Origin: Oceanitalea sp047302425
Lineage (GTDB): Bacteria > Actinomycetota > Actinomycetes > Actinomycetales > Actinomycetaceae
Length of the DNA stretch: 64,000 nt
Assembly (NCBI RefSeq): GCF_047302425.1
Contig: NZ_CP154855.1
Location: 2,232,001 to 2,296,000 of the forward strand
Direction of reading: 5' to 3'
Below the pieces are notes generated by a model that did not search any database, was not told where the DNA came from, and saw nothing but the letters and a program-made list of their open reading frames with translations. The translations under genes were made by a program, and so were the position numbers. Shown here in pieces: positions 45,466 through 53,943 of this stretch (its first letter is position 1; every line of letters starts with the position of its first letter).

Positions 45466-47580
45466 TCAGGAGGCGAACTCGGCGTTGATCTTGATCTCGT
45501 CGAGCTCGCAGTCCCCGGTGTCGCAGAAGGCCTCGCCGATCGCGTCGATCGTCTCCATGTCGCCGTCGTACACGGCGTCGAGGAAGGCGGGGATGAGCGA
45601 CGCGGTGGCGGCCTCGTACTCCTCGGCGGTGATCTGCGTGTAGGGCATCTGCGGGTAGACGAAGTTGCCCTGCGGCAGGAACGACGCCGTCTTGAGCCGG
45701 CCGGAGAAGTCCCGGAGGACCTCGCCCACCTGCTCCCCCTCGGTCTCGGGGTCGAAGGACAGCGTGACGGACACCGAGTTGTCCGACCAGTACGCCTGGG
45801 CCAGGGCGGCGAGCTCGGCCTTCTCCCGCAGGGAGACGTCCTTCTCCGAGCGGCGCGCGGCCGACTTCACCGGGAAGAAGATGACCGAGGTGCCCTCGGG
45901 GTCCTCCACGGCCGGCTCGACCCGGTACCCGGCGGCCCGGAACAGCGTGACGAGCGGGTCCTCGTTGCGGAAGCGGATCGCCCGGTTGAAGTAGGTGCCG
46001 CCGGGTGCCCAGTGCACGCCTGGCGAGACGCCCGCGACGATGCTCACGGTGCCGGACGGCTTGACCGTCGTCGTCCTGATCGACTCGCGCACGGCGAGCG
46101 TCTCGGAGAGCTCGGTGTCCCACGCCCGCACGAGCCGGTAGCCCTGGTCCATCCACTCCTGCACCGTGTCCAGGCCGTGGTTGTCGGCGAAGTCGGCGAT
46201 GCCGGACATCGAGGTGCCCACCCGCCGGTTGCGCTGCATGACGGCGTTGGTCCGCTCCCAGTGCGTGGGCAGCAGCGTGACCGCCTTGCCGTAGAGGAAG
46301 GCGACCTTGAGGGTGGCGAGGTAGTCCTCCTTGGAGCTGGCACGGGAGGGGAAGGTCTCCACGAGCGTGCAGCACTCGAAGGACTCCAGCGGCTGCTCGG
46401 CGCAGGGGTTGTAGCCCTTGACCCGCCAGTCGCGGTAGTCGGCCGGGTCGGAGAGGCGGCCGAAGTTGCGGGTCGTGTCGATCCAGATGACGCCGGGCTC
46501 CCCGTTGCGCGCGATCGCGCCGGTGAGGGGCGCGAGGTCGGTCCCGCTCTCGACGACGACGGAGTTGTTCGACATCCACGCCCAGCCCGGCTGCGCCGGG
46601 TCGTAGGAGTTGCGCTCGGGGAAGACCTCGGGGTTCTTGAGGTCGAGGAAGTCGGGGTCGTCGATCTCCCCGAGGAGGATCTCGGCCGAGCGGCGGACGT
46701 TGCCCGCCACGACGCACACGCCGATGAGGTTGCCGACGTCGGCGATGTCGCGGGTGGTCAGCGCCTGGCCGCCGCGGCCGGCGAAGACCTTGCGCAGCGC
46801 GGTGTGGAGGCGGTGGAGCGGCTCGGGGCCGGCCGCGGTGCCGCCGAAGGTGCGGATCGGGACGCCCCTGGGGCGGATCGCGGAGTAGTCGAGCACCGGC
46901 AGCGCGTCACCGCGGAGGAAGGCGTCGATGACCATGGCCGTCGACTCGACCCAGCCCTCGCGGGTGTCGGGGATGACGAAGACGGGCGTGCCGGCGTCGA
47001 CCACGGGCGGGAGTGCCCGGCCCTCGCCGTCGAGCGCGAAGGGTTCCTGGGACTCGTGGACGACGGGGTCGTGGATCGTGAAGCCCTGGCGCGCGCCGGC
47101 GGTGTCGAAGCCGACACCCACCCCGAGCATCGAGGCCTCCATGAGGAAGGTGAAGGGCGCGGAGGGCTGCTGGGCCGTCATGTCGTCGGTGGAGACGAAG
47201 GCGCAGTTCTGCAGCGGGGCGGAGTTGCCCAGCGAGTTGACCAGCGGCGTGCCCATGACCCACAGGCCGCGGCCGGGCGGGGTCCACTTGAGCTCGAAGA
47301 GCCGCTCGTAGGTGTCCTGCGCGGTCTGCTGGGCTGCGGCCTCGTCCCACGGGAGCCGGCGGCCGGTCGTGTGGTCCTTGAGGATGGAGAACATCCCCTC
47401 GACGACGCGCCGGCAGACCTCGTGCCAGCGCTCCTTGGTGCCGTCCTCGCGCTGGCGGGAGTAGGTGCGCAGGAAGGTGATCTCGCCCAGGGAGTTGCCG
47501 GCGGCGTCGGCGTACCCCCACGGCACGGTGCGCTCGGCGTACGGGGCGACGAAGGAGTCGGGGAGCTGGAAGGAGAGCAT
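45466..47580 (-). CDS. nrdJ: Adenosylcobalamin-dependent ribonucleotide reductase (class II, monomeric)
   Basis: 704 aa, Lactobacillus leichmannii-type RTPR. It reduces ribonucleoside triphosphates using a cobalamin-derived thiyl radical. Cys126 (P-L-Q-N-C-A-F) and Cys404 form the expected active-site redox pair, Cys393 (Y-N-P-C-A-E-Q) is the radical site; the 11-residue spacing of 393 and 404 fits the L. leichmannii enzyme. The C-terminal shuttle pair is Cys686 and Cys691 (F-C-D-T-G-D-C). No intein. A DUF6580 membrane gene lies 25 bp upstream in the same direction. Confidence 0.95.
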   Translation of the reverse strand: MLSFQLPDSFVAPYAERTVPWGYADAAGNSLGEITFLRTYSRQREDGTKERWHEVCRRVVEGMFSILKDHTTGRRLPWDEAAAQQTAQDTYERLFELKWTPPGRGLWVMGTPLVNSLGNSAPLQNCAFVSTDDMTAQQPSAPFTFLMEASMLGVGVGFDTAGARQGFTIHDPVVHESQEPFALDGEGRALPPVVDAGTPVFVIPDTREGWVESTAMVIDAFLRGDALPVLDYSAIRPRGVPIRTFGGTAAGPEPLHRLHTALRKVFAGRGGQALTTRDIADVGNLIGVCVVAGNVRRSAEILLGEIDDPDFLDLKNPEVFPERNSYDPAQPGWAWMSNNSVVVESGTDLAPLTGAIARNGEPGVIWIDTTRNFGRLSDPADYRDWRVKGYNPCAEQPLESFECCTLVETFPSRASSKEDYLATLKVAFLYGKAVTLLPTHWERTNAVMQRNRRVGTSMSGIADFADNHGLDTVQEWMDQGYRLVRAWDTELSETLAVRESIRTTTVKPSGTVSIVAGVSPGVHWAPGGTYFNRAIRFRNEDPLVTLFRAAGYRVEPAVEDPEGTSVIFFPVKSAARRSEKDVSLREKAELAALAQAYWSDNSVSVTLSFDPETEGEQVGEVLRDFSGRLKTASFLPQGNFVYPQMPYTQITAEEYEAATASLIPAFLDAVYDGDMETIDAIGEAFCDTGDCELDEIKINAEFAS

Positions 47581-47605
47581 GGTGTGCGCCTTCGTCTCGG
47601 GGCGG

Positions 47606-48166
47606 TCAGCGGGCGGGCTGCAGGGCGGGCGCGGGAGCGTCCTGGTACGCGCGCAGGGCGTGGGCGGCGACGGCGGCGGCCGGGACGAGGACGACGTTCG
47701 CGAGCAGCGGGTAGAGGTAGAAGGGCAGGCCCATGACGTAGGTCGACAGCAGGCCGGCCGCGGAGTCGGCGACCCACTCCCCCCGCCCCAGCATCCAGGT
47801 GCCGAAGTTCGTCACGAGGAAGAAGAGCGTGGAGGAGCCGGCGCCGACGCCCATCCCGACGAGCGCCGTCGAGCGGGCGGAGCGGGCGCGGCGCATGACG
47901 AGCGCACCGGCGGCGATGGCGACCCAGGCGCCCCAGACGTACAGGAAGATCACCGAGTGGGAGCCGAGGAGGACGTCCCCGACGGCGACCGTCAGGAGCG
48001 GGACGGCGATCGCCAGCGTGCGCGGCAGCAGGATCGCGCTGACGACGGCAAGGACCGTGACGAGCTCGACGCCGGGCGCGAGGAAGGTGTTGAGGTTGTA
48101 GTCACGCCACGCGACCGAGGCGACGGCCAGCAGGGCGACGACGGCGTACTTCAGCACGGTGTGCAT
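47606..48166 (-). CDS. DUF6580 / ECF S-component-like membrane protein
   Basis: 186 aa with five or six membrane helices (starts V-L-K-Y-A-V-V-A-L-L-A-V-A-S-V-A-W-R-D; ends in a Pro/Ala tail). It resembles the DUF6580 family of putative transport proteins, which look like ECF-type substrate-binding subunits. It directly precedes B12-dependent nrdJ, so uptake of a corrin or a deoxynucleotide precursor is an attractive guess, not shown. ATG at 48164-48166 follows GGAGGAAGG. Two perfect palindromes lie about 50-77 bp upstream of the start. Confidence 0.72.
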   Translation of the reverse strand: MHTVLKYAVVALLAVASVAWRDYNLNTFLAPGVELVTVLAVVSAILLPRTLAIAVPLLTVAVGDVLLGSHSVIFLYVWGAWVAIAAGALVMRRARSARSTALVGMGVGAGSSTLFFLVTNFGTWMLGRGEWVADSAAGLLSTYVMGLPFYLYPLLANVVLVPAAAVAAHALRAYQDAPAPALQPAR

Positions 48167-48214
48167 GCCTTCCTCCGGAAATGACAGCAGTGTGGTTCGG
48201 GTCGCTCCCGACAC

Positions 48215-48243
48215 TACCCCTAGGGGTAATCGTGAATATTCAC
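48215..48243. promoter_or_regulatory. Paired palindromes before DUF6580-nrdJ
   Basis: TACCCCTAGGGGTA (48215-48228, 14-bp perfect palindrome) and GTGAATATTCAC (48232-48243, 12-bp perfect palindrome) lie three bases apart in an AT-richer stretch upstream of the DUF6580 gene. The first resembles the C-tract/G-tract operators of CsoR-family metal regulators. The second is a different operator-like site. Position suggests control of the DUF6580-nrdJ transcript. Confidence 0.55.
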
Positions 48244-48336
48244 CCCAAGATGTTGTGGTCGAAGCGTGCGGCGAGAACCGCGTCATCTCTACGCTCGTCC
48301 GCCCCCGGCGTGTCGGGCCGCGGCCGCGGTACGGCC

Positions 48337-49149
48337 TCAGCCCCTGGCAATCTCCGCGGCGTAGCGCGCGGCCGGACCGAACCAGTCGGGCCACTGCGGG
48401 TCCTTGTCGGGCGCGAGGAGGTGGTCGGCCACCGCCCGGAAGAGCAGCGCCCGCACGAGCAGCTGCGGGAAGTGCGCGCCCTCCTCATCCCGGACGCGGT
48501 CGACGAGGTCGCGCCCCGCACCGCGGAAGACGACGGCGTCGGCCACGACCACCGCCGTTGCGTACGACGGCGGACGCCAGTACGGGGTGAGGTCGAGGAC
48601 CAGCGGCGCCAGGTCCGGGTGGAGGTGGACGTTGTCGGTGAGGTCGCCGTGGACGAGCTGCGCGGGCAGCGCGAGCGGCCGCCGGGCCTCGAGGAGGGTG
48701 CGGACGTGAGGGAGGCGGCCGCCGTCGTCGTCCACGTCCTGCTCGGCCCAGGCGACGCGGTCGGCCACCGCCCACGGGTGGTCGTGGCCGTCAAGGAAGG
48801 CGGGCCGCGGGAGGTCGGCGAGGTGGCGGTGGAGCACGCGCCCGGCAGCGACGACCTGCTCGTACTGGTCCGCGCGCGGCGGTGAGCCCGGTTCGTAGCG
48901 CCACGCGGTCCAGCCGTCGACCACGAGCCCGCCGTCCGCCGAGAGCACGGGCGGTGCGACGCGCAGGCCCGGGGCACCGTCGAGGTCGGCGAGCACGGCG
49001 GCCCGCCAGCGCAGCTCCTCGAGCGACACGTCCAGCGGCTTGAGGACGAGGTGCCCCGACCGCCACACCTGGTGCTGCCCGCCGGGCAGGGGCGCGGGCG
49101 CCGCAGACGCGCCGAAGGCCGCGAGCACTCCGGCCGGTGGCTCCTCCAC
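48337..49149 (-). CDS. TIGR02569-like aminoglycoside-phosphotransferase-fold protein
   Basis: 270 aa. The fold is that of small-molecule kinases: W-R-S-G-H-L-V-L-K-P with a Lys near residue 37, L-V-H-G-D-L-T-D-N-V-H near 160 (Brenner-type H-G-D-x-x-x-x-N) and L-V-L-D-L-T-P-Y-W-R-P-P for the metal Asp. It matches the actinobacterial TIGR02569 group, of unknown substrate. GTG at 49147-49149 with GGGAGGAAC upstream. It lies downstream of the FKBP gene. Confidence 0.78.
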   Translation of the reverse strand: MEEPPAGVLAAFGASAAPAPLPGGQHQVWRSGHLVLKPLDVSLEELRWRAAVLADLDGAPGLRVAPPVLSADGGLVVDGWTAWRYEPGSPPRADQYEQVVAAGRVLHRHLADLPRPAFLDGHDHPWAVADRVAWAEQDVDDDGGRLPHVRTLLEARRPLALPAQLVHGDLTDNVHLHPDLAPLVLDLTPYWRPPSYATAVVVADAVVFRGAGRDLVDRVRDEEGAHFPQLLVRALLFRAVADHLLAPDKDPQWPDWFGPAARYAAEIARG

Positions 49150-49172
49150 GGTTCCTCCCGTCGGCGGCAGGC

Positions 49173-50051
49173 TCAGCTCTCCTCGGACTCCTGCTCCTCG
49201 ACGTCGGAAGCCGCGAGGATGTCGACGGCGAAGACGAGCGTCTGGGTGCCGTTGCCGAGCGCGGGCGGCACGACGACGACCACGCGCGAGCCGACCGCCT
49301 GGTCGACGAGCCCGTCGCGCAGGCCGGTGAAGGTGTCGTCGACGAGGATGGTGCGCGGCACCTGGCCGTCGGCCCACGTCGAGTCGTAGATGTCGCCGCC
49401 GGGCCAGGTGACCGCCTGGTACTGGACGGTGATCGCCTGGCCGGGCGCGACCTGGTGGCCGGAGCCGCGGATGACGGTGCTGACCTCGAGCGACGACGGC
49501 GGCTCGGCGTCGGGCAGGGTGATGGCGACGCCGTCGTCCTGCTGTGCGACGGTCGGCATCCCCTCCTCGGGGGGAAGCTCCTCCCCCTGCGCGACCGTGT
49601 GGAGGACGTCGATGACGAGGACGAGCATCCGCTCGCCGTTGTCGGCGCTCACCGGCTGGGTGACGAGGAGGCGGGTGCCCTCGGGGACGTCGACGAGGAG
49701 CGGGTGGACCTCCTCCCCCACCTGCTCGGGGGTGAGGAGCAGGGTGCGCGCCGCGCCGGTGCCACGGTCGGGCAGCGGCTCGCCGGTGGCGCCGTCGTAG
49801 GCGCTGAGCGCAAGGAGGGCGGGGCCGCCGTCGCGCAGGTGGCGGCCCTCCCCCTCGATGAGGACCTCGGTCTCCTCCTCGGTCATCTCGAGCGGGGTGT
49901 CGAAGGAGACGACGGGCGGGCGGCCGAAGGCGCCGGTGACGGAGATGACGGGCTCCTCGACGGGCTCCTCCGGCTCGGCGGAGCAGCCGGCGAGGACGAG
50001 GGCCGCCAGGAGGGCGGCCACGAGGGCGCGGACGGGACGACGGCGGAGCAT
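49173..50051 (-). CDS. FKBP-type peptidyl-prolyl isomerase lipoprotein
   Basis: 292 aa. Signal peptide with lipobox L-A-G-C, acylated Cys at 23. Two tandem FKBP-like domains: the first (about 35-155) is degenerate, the second (about 165-280) carries the recognisable V-A-P-G-Q-A-I-T-V-Q-Y and F-T-G-L-R-D-G-L-V-D-Q-A-V-G-S-R-V-V-V-V. It should catalyse proline isomerisation on the outer face of the membrane. ATG at 50049-50051 shares a base with the pafA stop. This FKBP gene is a usual neighbour of pafA in actinobacteria. Confidence 0.88.
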   Translation of the reverse strand: MLRRRPVRALVAALLAALVLAGCSAEPEEPVEEPVISVTGAFGRPPVVSFDTPLEMTEEETEVLIEGEGRHLRDGGPALLALSAYDGATGEPLPDRGTGAARTLLLTPEQVGEEVHPLLVDVPEGTRLLVTQPVSADNGERMLVLVIDVLHTVAQGEELPPEEGMPTVAQQDDGVAITLPDAEPPSSLEVSTVIRGSGHQVAPGQAITVQYQAVTWPGGDIYDSTWADGQVPRTILVDDTFTGLRDGLVDQAVGSRVVVVVPPALGNGTQTLVFAVDILAASDVEEQESEES

Positions 50052-51433
50052 CAGGCCTCCATCGCGGCGATCAGGGCGGCGACACGCTCGTCGCTGCTGG
50101 CGAAGGGGTCCTTGCACAGGACGGTGTGCTGGGTGGCGTCGTTGAGCTTGAGGTGCACCCAGTCGACGGTGTGGTCGCGGCGGCGCTCCTGCGCGGCGGC
50201 GACGAAGTCCCCGCGCAGCTTGGCGCGGGTGGTCTGCGGCGGCGTCGTCCGGGCGGCGGTGATCTCCTCGTCCGTGGCGACGCGCGCCATGAGGCCGCGG
50301 GCGCGCAGCTTGTCGGCCAGGCCGTCGGTGGGCGAGATGTCGTGGTAGGCGAGGAGGAGGCGCTGGACGCGGACGTCGGCGAGGCCCGCGCCGCTGCCGG
50401 TCCGGTAGCGCTCGAGGAGCCGCTCCTTGATGGCCCAGTCGAGCTCGGTGTCGACGAGCGAGTGGTCCCCGGTGCGCAGAGCGCGCAGGCCGCGCTCCCA
50501 CAGCTCGAGGACCTGCTGCTCGACGGGTCGCAGGGGCATCCCGGAGGTGTGTGCAAGGACGCGCTCGAGGTACTCCTCCTGCATCTCCAGCGCGCTGCGC
50601 CGCCGGCCGGAGACGAGCTCGAGCGGCGTGGTGGCGGTGAGGTCGCGGGAGACGTCACGGATGGAGCGCATCGGGTCGACGAGGAGGAGGTCGTCGAGGC
50701 GGCCGCCGGACTCGACGAGGTCGAGGAGCAGGGCGGTCATGCCGAGCTTGAGAAGCGTCGTCGTCTCGGCGACGGAGGAGTCACCGGAGATGACGTGGAG
50801 GCGGCGGTAGAGGTCGGGGTCCCCGTGCGGCTCGTCGCGGGAGTTGATGATGGGCCGGGAGCGGGTGGTCGCCGAGCTCATCGCGTCCCACAGGTGCTCC
50901 GAGCGCTGGGAGAAGCAGTACGCGGCGCCGCCGGCGGTCTGCCGCACGGCGCCGGCGCCGGTGAGGATCTGGCGGGTGACGAAGAAGGGGACGAGCTGGT
51001 CGACGGTCCGCTGGAAGTCGCGGCGCCTGCGCAGGAGGTAGTTCTCGTGGCAGCCGAAGGCGTTGCCCTCGGAGTCGACGTTGTTCTTCAGCAGGTGGAC
51101 GCGCCCGCCGATGCCCTCCTCGGCCAGGCGAGCGGTCGCGTCCTCGGCGAGGTCGACGAGGATGGCCTCACCGGCACGGTCCTGGACGACGACGTCGCGC
51201 ACGTCGTCGCACTCCGCCGTCGCGTACTCGGGGTGGGAGCCGACGTCGAGGTAGAGCCGGCCGCCGTTGCGGAGGAAGACGTTGGACGAGCGCCCCCACT
51301 CGACCACCTTGCGGAAGAGGTAGCGGGCGGCCTCGTCGGCACCGATCGGCGGGCCACTCTCCGGACGGCGCGCGCCGTCGACGGTGATCCCGTACTCGGT
51401 CTCGATGCCGACGATGCGGGGAGCGAGGCTCAC
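50051..51433 (-). CDS. pafA: Pup-protein ligase PafA
   Basis: 460 aa carboxylate-amine ligase of the glutamine-synthetase-like fold. It attaches the C-terminal Glu of Pup to lysines of target proteins. The nucleotide/metal motif G-I-E-T-E-Y-G-I is at the N-terminus; R-L-H-V-I-S-G-D-S-S and R-P-I-I-N-S-R-D-E-P-H are shared with Dop, while the C-terminal Pup-ligase domain reads W-V-H-L-K-L-N-D-A-T-Q-H. GTG at 51431-51433 overlaps the pup stop (GTGA). prcB and prcA, often between pup and pafA, are missing. Confidence 0.96.
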   Translation of the reverse strand: MSLAPRIVGIETEYGITVDGARRPESGPPIGADEAARYLFRKVVEWGRSSNVFLRNGGRLYLDVGSHPEYATAECDDVRDVVVQDRAGEAILVDLAEDATARLAEEGIGGRVHLLKNNVDSEGNAFGCHENYLLRRRRDFQRTVDQLVPFFVTRQILTGAGAVRQTAGGAAYCFSQRSEHLWDAMSSATTRSRPIINSRDEPHGDPDLYRRLHVISGDSSVAETTTLLKLGMTALLLDLVESGGRLDDLLLVDPMRSIRDVSRDLTATTPLELVSGRRRSALEMQEEYLERVLAHTSGMPLRPVEQQVLELWERGLRALRTGDHSLVDTELDWAIKERLLERYRTGSGAGLADVRVQRLLLAYHDISPTDGLADKLRARGLMARVATDEEITAARTTPPQTTRAKLRGDFVAAAQERRRDHTVDWVHLKLNDATQHTVLCKDPFASSDERVAALIAAMEA

Positions 51434-51627
51434 TGCCCGCCCTTCTGCACGAACCCGCGCACGAAGGACTCGGCGTTCGTCTCGAGGACGGAGTCGATCT
51501 CCCCGAGGAGGTCGTCCAGCTCGGCGGCCTGCGCCTGCGCGCTCGCCCCGGTGGGCGCGGGCAGCGGCGGCGGCGTCGGCTCCTCCGACTCGCGCTCGCT
51601 CCGGCGCTGCTGCTCCTGACGGGCCAT
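51430..51627 (-). CDS. pup: Prokaryotic ubiquitin-like protein Pup
   Basis: 65 aa, intrinsically disordered. The C-terminal half (L-D-D-L-L-G-E-I-D-S-V-L-E-T-N-A-E-S-F-V) contacts the ATPase coiled coil; the end G-F-V-Q-K-G-G-Q has a terminal Gln, so deamidation by Dop to Glu is needed before ligation. GAAGGAGG lies nine bases before the ATG. A -10-like TAGGAT at 51658-51663 suggests pup has its own promoter, since the island separates it from dop. Confidence 0.96.
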   Translation of the reverse strand: MARQEQQRRSERESEEPTPPPLPAPTGASAQAQAAELDDLLGEIDSVLETNAESFVRGFVQKGGQ

Positions 51628-51657
51628 GGTGGCTGCCTCCTTCTCGACTACCCGTCG

Positions 51658-51663
51658 ATCCTA
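51658..51663 (-). promoter_or_regulatory. Candidate -10 box for pup-pafA
   Basis: TAGGAT on the minus strand, a common actinobacterial -10 hexamer, 30 bases before the pup ATG. No good -35 hexamer is seen at 17-18 bp. It lies right at the island edge, so pup-pafA can be transcribed independently of dop. Confidence 0.45.
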
Positions 51664-52214
51664 GTTCGCGCCGGCGGTTGTGCGAGCAGCGGGGTCCATG
51701 GTGGTCACGTCGGGTGCGCTTCGGTCGGTGCGGTTCTGAGCGGCCAACGGAACAGCCGCTAGCTGTCGACAAGGGTCGGTCGAAGCGTGTTGCTCAGGCC
51801 CCCTTCACCGGAACAGCCACCGGACGGGTCTTGCGGACAGGCGGCGCCACCAGCGGACTCTCGCCGCAGGTCGAGGTGTGCAACTTCGGTAGGGGTTCGG
51901 CTTACGGGACGTCAAATCTGCCGATCACCAGGCGGTGATCAAGAGCGGCGCGTGTGGACTCAGCGCCGTCCCTATGCACACTCGCTAGCCGTAGCCGCGC
52001 ACGCCGCTGGCAGTCCGTCCTCGCATGATCGCTCATGGCGCTGCAATATCACGTCGCGCCAAAACGTCGTGAGACAGCACGTCTAGGACGCGTCAGATGC
52101 TGTGGGGCGCAGCCGGACATCACTGCGCGGTCCGGTGTTGAGCCCCCACGCCTCCGGGTGCGGTGCTATCCGAGACCGAGAAGAACTCGAGTCGATGGTC
52201 GAAATCCCTGGGAA
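51664..52214. other. Non-coding spacer at the island edge
   Basis: About 550 bp between the pup promoter and the end of the split NTPase gene. No open frame with coding character, tRNA, array or clear terminator is visible on either strand. Composition is less G+C-rich than the flanking core genes. It may be decayed island DNA. Confidence 0.6.
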
Positions 52215-52573
52215 TCACCTGAGCACTACAATGAGGCTGCCCCGCTTCATACCCCGGTGCGCCCTAGCGACAACGCGGGATGTGCGAAGGCGCTCGAAGA
52301 GGGGCTTGTTCAGCTCGTACGGAAGTTCGGCTGTCCCACCGGATACTCCGGCGAGGGCCGAGTACGGCCCGCCAATCCCGGCGAGGGCCGTTAGGACCTG
52401 CGTGCCGTCGCCTCCCCCGTCCAGGTAACGTTCTGCGAGTTTGACGACGGTCTCTGCCGAAATCCCGACCCCTGTGAACATCTGGAGCGTTGAGGCGCTC
52501 ACCTTCGCGTCGAAATCGAGGTGGGATTCCGCAGCCACTTGCCACGTGGACGTGTCACCCGGCTCGATAAACT
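52215..52573 (-). pseudogene. 3' fragment of the IS-split YobI/KAP-type NTPase gene
   Basis: The fragment encodes 116 residues (from E-P-G-D-T-S-T-W-Q to G-S-L-I-V-V-L-R) downstream of the insertion, plus the duplicated target codons F-I. It can be read from an ATG supplied by the IS end, M-S-Q-F-I-E-P, so a 121-aa peptide is possible, but it is not an independent gene. Removing the IS and one target copy joins it in frame to the large fragment at 54023-57361. Confidence 0.88.
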
Positions 52574-52576
52574 GGC

Positions 52577-53887
52577 TCATCCGAATCCAGGGTGTAGTCG
52601 AGGTCTGAATCCGCCGACCTCGAGGAGTGATCGGGCGATGTAGTTCGTGAGATTGCGGAAGCCGAGGGCGGACCCGCGTAGGTGCTCGAGGCGTCCGTTC
52701 ATGGCTTCGGTGGGGCCGTTGGACGTGCCGGGGCGATCGAAGTAGGCCAGGACGTCGGCGGCGCGACGCTTGAGCGTGCGGCCGAGGGTGCGGAGCTCGG
52801 TCATGGGCGCCGGGACACCGCCGCTCAGGGAGTCGATCAGGCGGGTCATCAGGTCACGTGCTTTGGCCCGGTCGGGCTCGCGGTAGGCGGAGATCATGCG
52901 CTGGTAGACGGCCCAGGTGACCTCTACTTGGACGTGGTCCTCACCGGTGAACAGCGCCTCGATCCGCGTGGTCTGCTTCTGGGTGAGCAGGTCGGCGCCG
53001 GTGTGCAGGGTGCGGCGGGCGGCGTAGAGCGGGTCGCCTTTGCGGCCGCGGTGGCCATGGATGTCTTGCTGGACGCGGCGGCGGCACTGGTCCAGAGCGT
53101 CCCCGGCCAGGCGGACGACGTGGAAGGGGTCCATGACCGCGACGGCTTCAGGTAGCTCTTCGACGGTCGCCGTCTTGAACCCGGTGAAGCCGTCCATCGC
53201 GACGACTTCGACGCCGTCGCGCCAGGCCTGCGGGCGGTCGGCGAGCCAAGTCTTGAACGCCTGCTTGGAGCGGCCCTCAACCATGTCGAGCAGCCGGGAG
53301 GGGCCGGTCCCGTCGCGGATGCCGGTGAGGTCGATGATGACGGTGACGTACTTGTCCCCGCGGCGGGTGTGGCGCCACACGTGTTCGTCGACACCGATAG
53401 CCCTCACGCCGTCGAACCGGGTCGGGTCCTCGATCAGGACTCGGCGCCCTTCGGCCAGCACCGCGGCGTTGGCGGTGTCCCACGAGACCGCCAACGCCTC
53501 GGCGATGCGGGCCACGCTCAGGTGCTGGCACACGATGCCCTCCAGCGCCCACCGCAGAGCCCGGCGCGAGAGCTTGGCTCGCGGCTCGGCCGCCGCACCG
53601 GTGTCTTGGCGCCAGACATGTCCGCACCCGGTGCACCGGTAGCGGCGCACGGTGAGCAGCAGCGTCGTGGGCCGCCAACCCAGCGGCTCGTGCGCGAGCT
53701 CACGGGTGACGGTGTCACGCGCGACGCCCTCGCAGCCGCAGCGCCGGCACCACTCATCGGGCTCCACGACTCGGCATGCCAGGACCGCGCGATCCGGCTC
53801 GAGCCGCTGCCCGATGACTTCGAGGCCGAGCTCGTCCAGGCGTGCGAACGTGGTCAGGTCAGGGCGAGCGAAGGTAGCGTCAGACAC
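52577..53887 (-). CDS. ISL3-family transposase
   Basis: 436 aa. An N-terminal zinc-binding part has Cys47, Cys50, Cys52, Cys85 and Cys88 (W-C-R-R-C-G-C, Y-R-C-T-G-C-G-H). The DDE catalytic domain begins at I-G-V-D-E-H-V-W-R-H near residue 165 and continues V-A-M-D-G-F-T-G-F-K, M-D-P-F-H-V-V-R-L-A-G-D and the Glu region in T-S-N-G-P-T-E-A-M-N-G-R. No frameshift, so it should be active. GTG at 53885-53887 is preferred; ATG at 53927-53929 is an alternative. The stop codon lies inside the left inverted repeat. Confidence 0.93.
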   Translation of the reverse strand: MSDATFARPDLTTFARLDELGLEVIGQRLEPDRAVLACRVVEPDEWCRRCGCEGVARDTVTRELAHEPLGWRPTTLLLTVRRYRCTGCGHVWRQDTGAAAEPRAKLSRRALRWALEGIVCQHLSVARIAEALAVSWDTANAAVLAEGRRVLIEDPTRFDGVRAIGVDEHVWRHTRRGDKYVTVIIDLTGIRDGTGPSRLLDMVEGRSKQAFKTWLADRPQAWRDGVEVVAMDGFTGFKTATVEELPEAVAVMDPFHVVRLAGDALDQCRRRVQQDIHGHRGRKGDPLYAARRTLHTGADLLTQKQTTRIEALFTGEDHVQVEVTWAVYQRMISAYREPDRAKARDLMTRLIDSLSGGVPAPMTELRTLGRTLKRRAADVLAYFDRPGTSNGPTEAMNGRLEHLRGSALGFRNLTNYIARSLLEVGGFRPRLHPGFG

Positions 53888-53943
53888 GTCGAGGTCTTCC
53901 CGATGGGTTGGCGTAGGAACCCCCATCATCGGAAGACCTCGAC
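53888..53943 (-). promoter_or_regulatory. Hairpin before the transposase start codon
   Basis: GTCGAGGTCTTCC at 53888-53900 pairs perfectly with its complement at 53931-53943 (13 bp), with partial pairing extending inward. The stem ends one base before the GTG and contains any ribosome site. Such stems in IS elements prevent translation from read-through transcripts; that role is inference here. Confidence 0.65.

Noticed and set aside
48167..48336. Cobalamin riboswitch before DUF6580-nrdJ
   Set aside because: Looked for because nrdJ needs B12. No B12-box GCCACTG and no long conserved core is present in the 170-bp spacer.
51664..52214. tRNA gene as island attachment site near pup
   Set aside because: No cloverleaf or TTCGAAT-type T-arm could be found in the spacer or at the dop-side edge.
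52215..52580. A separate 121-aa gene beginning M-S-Q-F-I-E-P
   Set aside because: Its first codons lie in the IS inverted repeat and the target duplication; it is the 3' end of the split NTPase gene.
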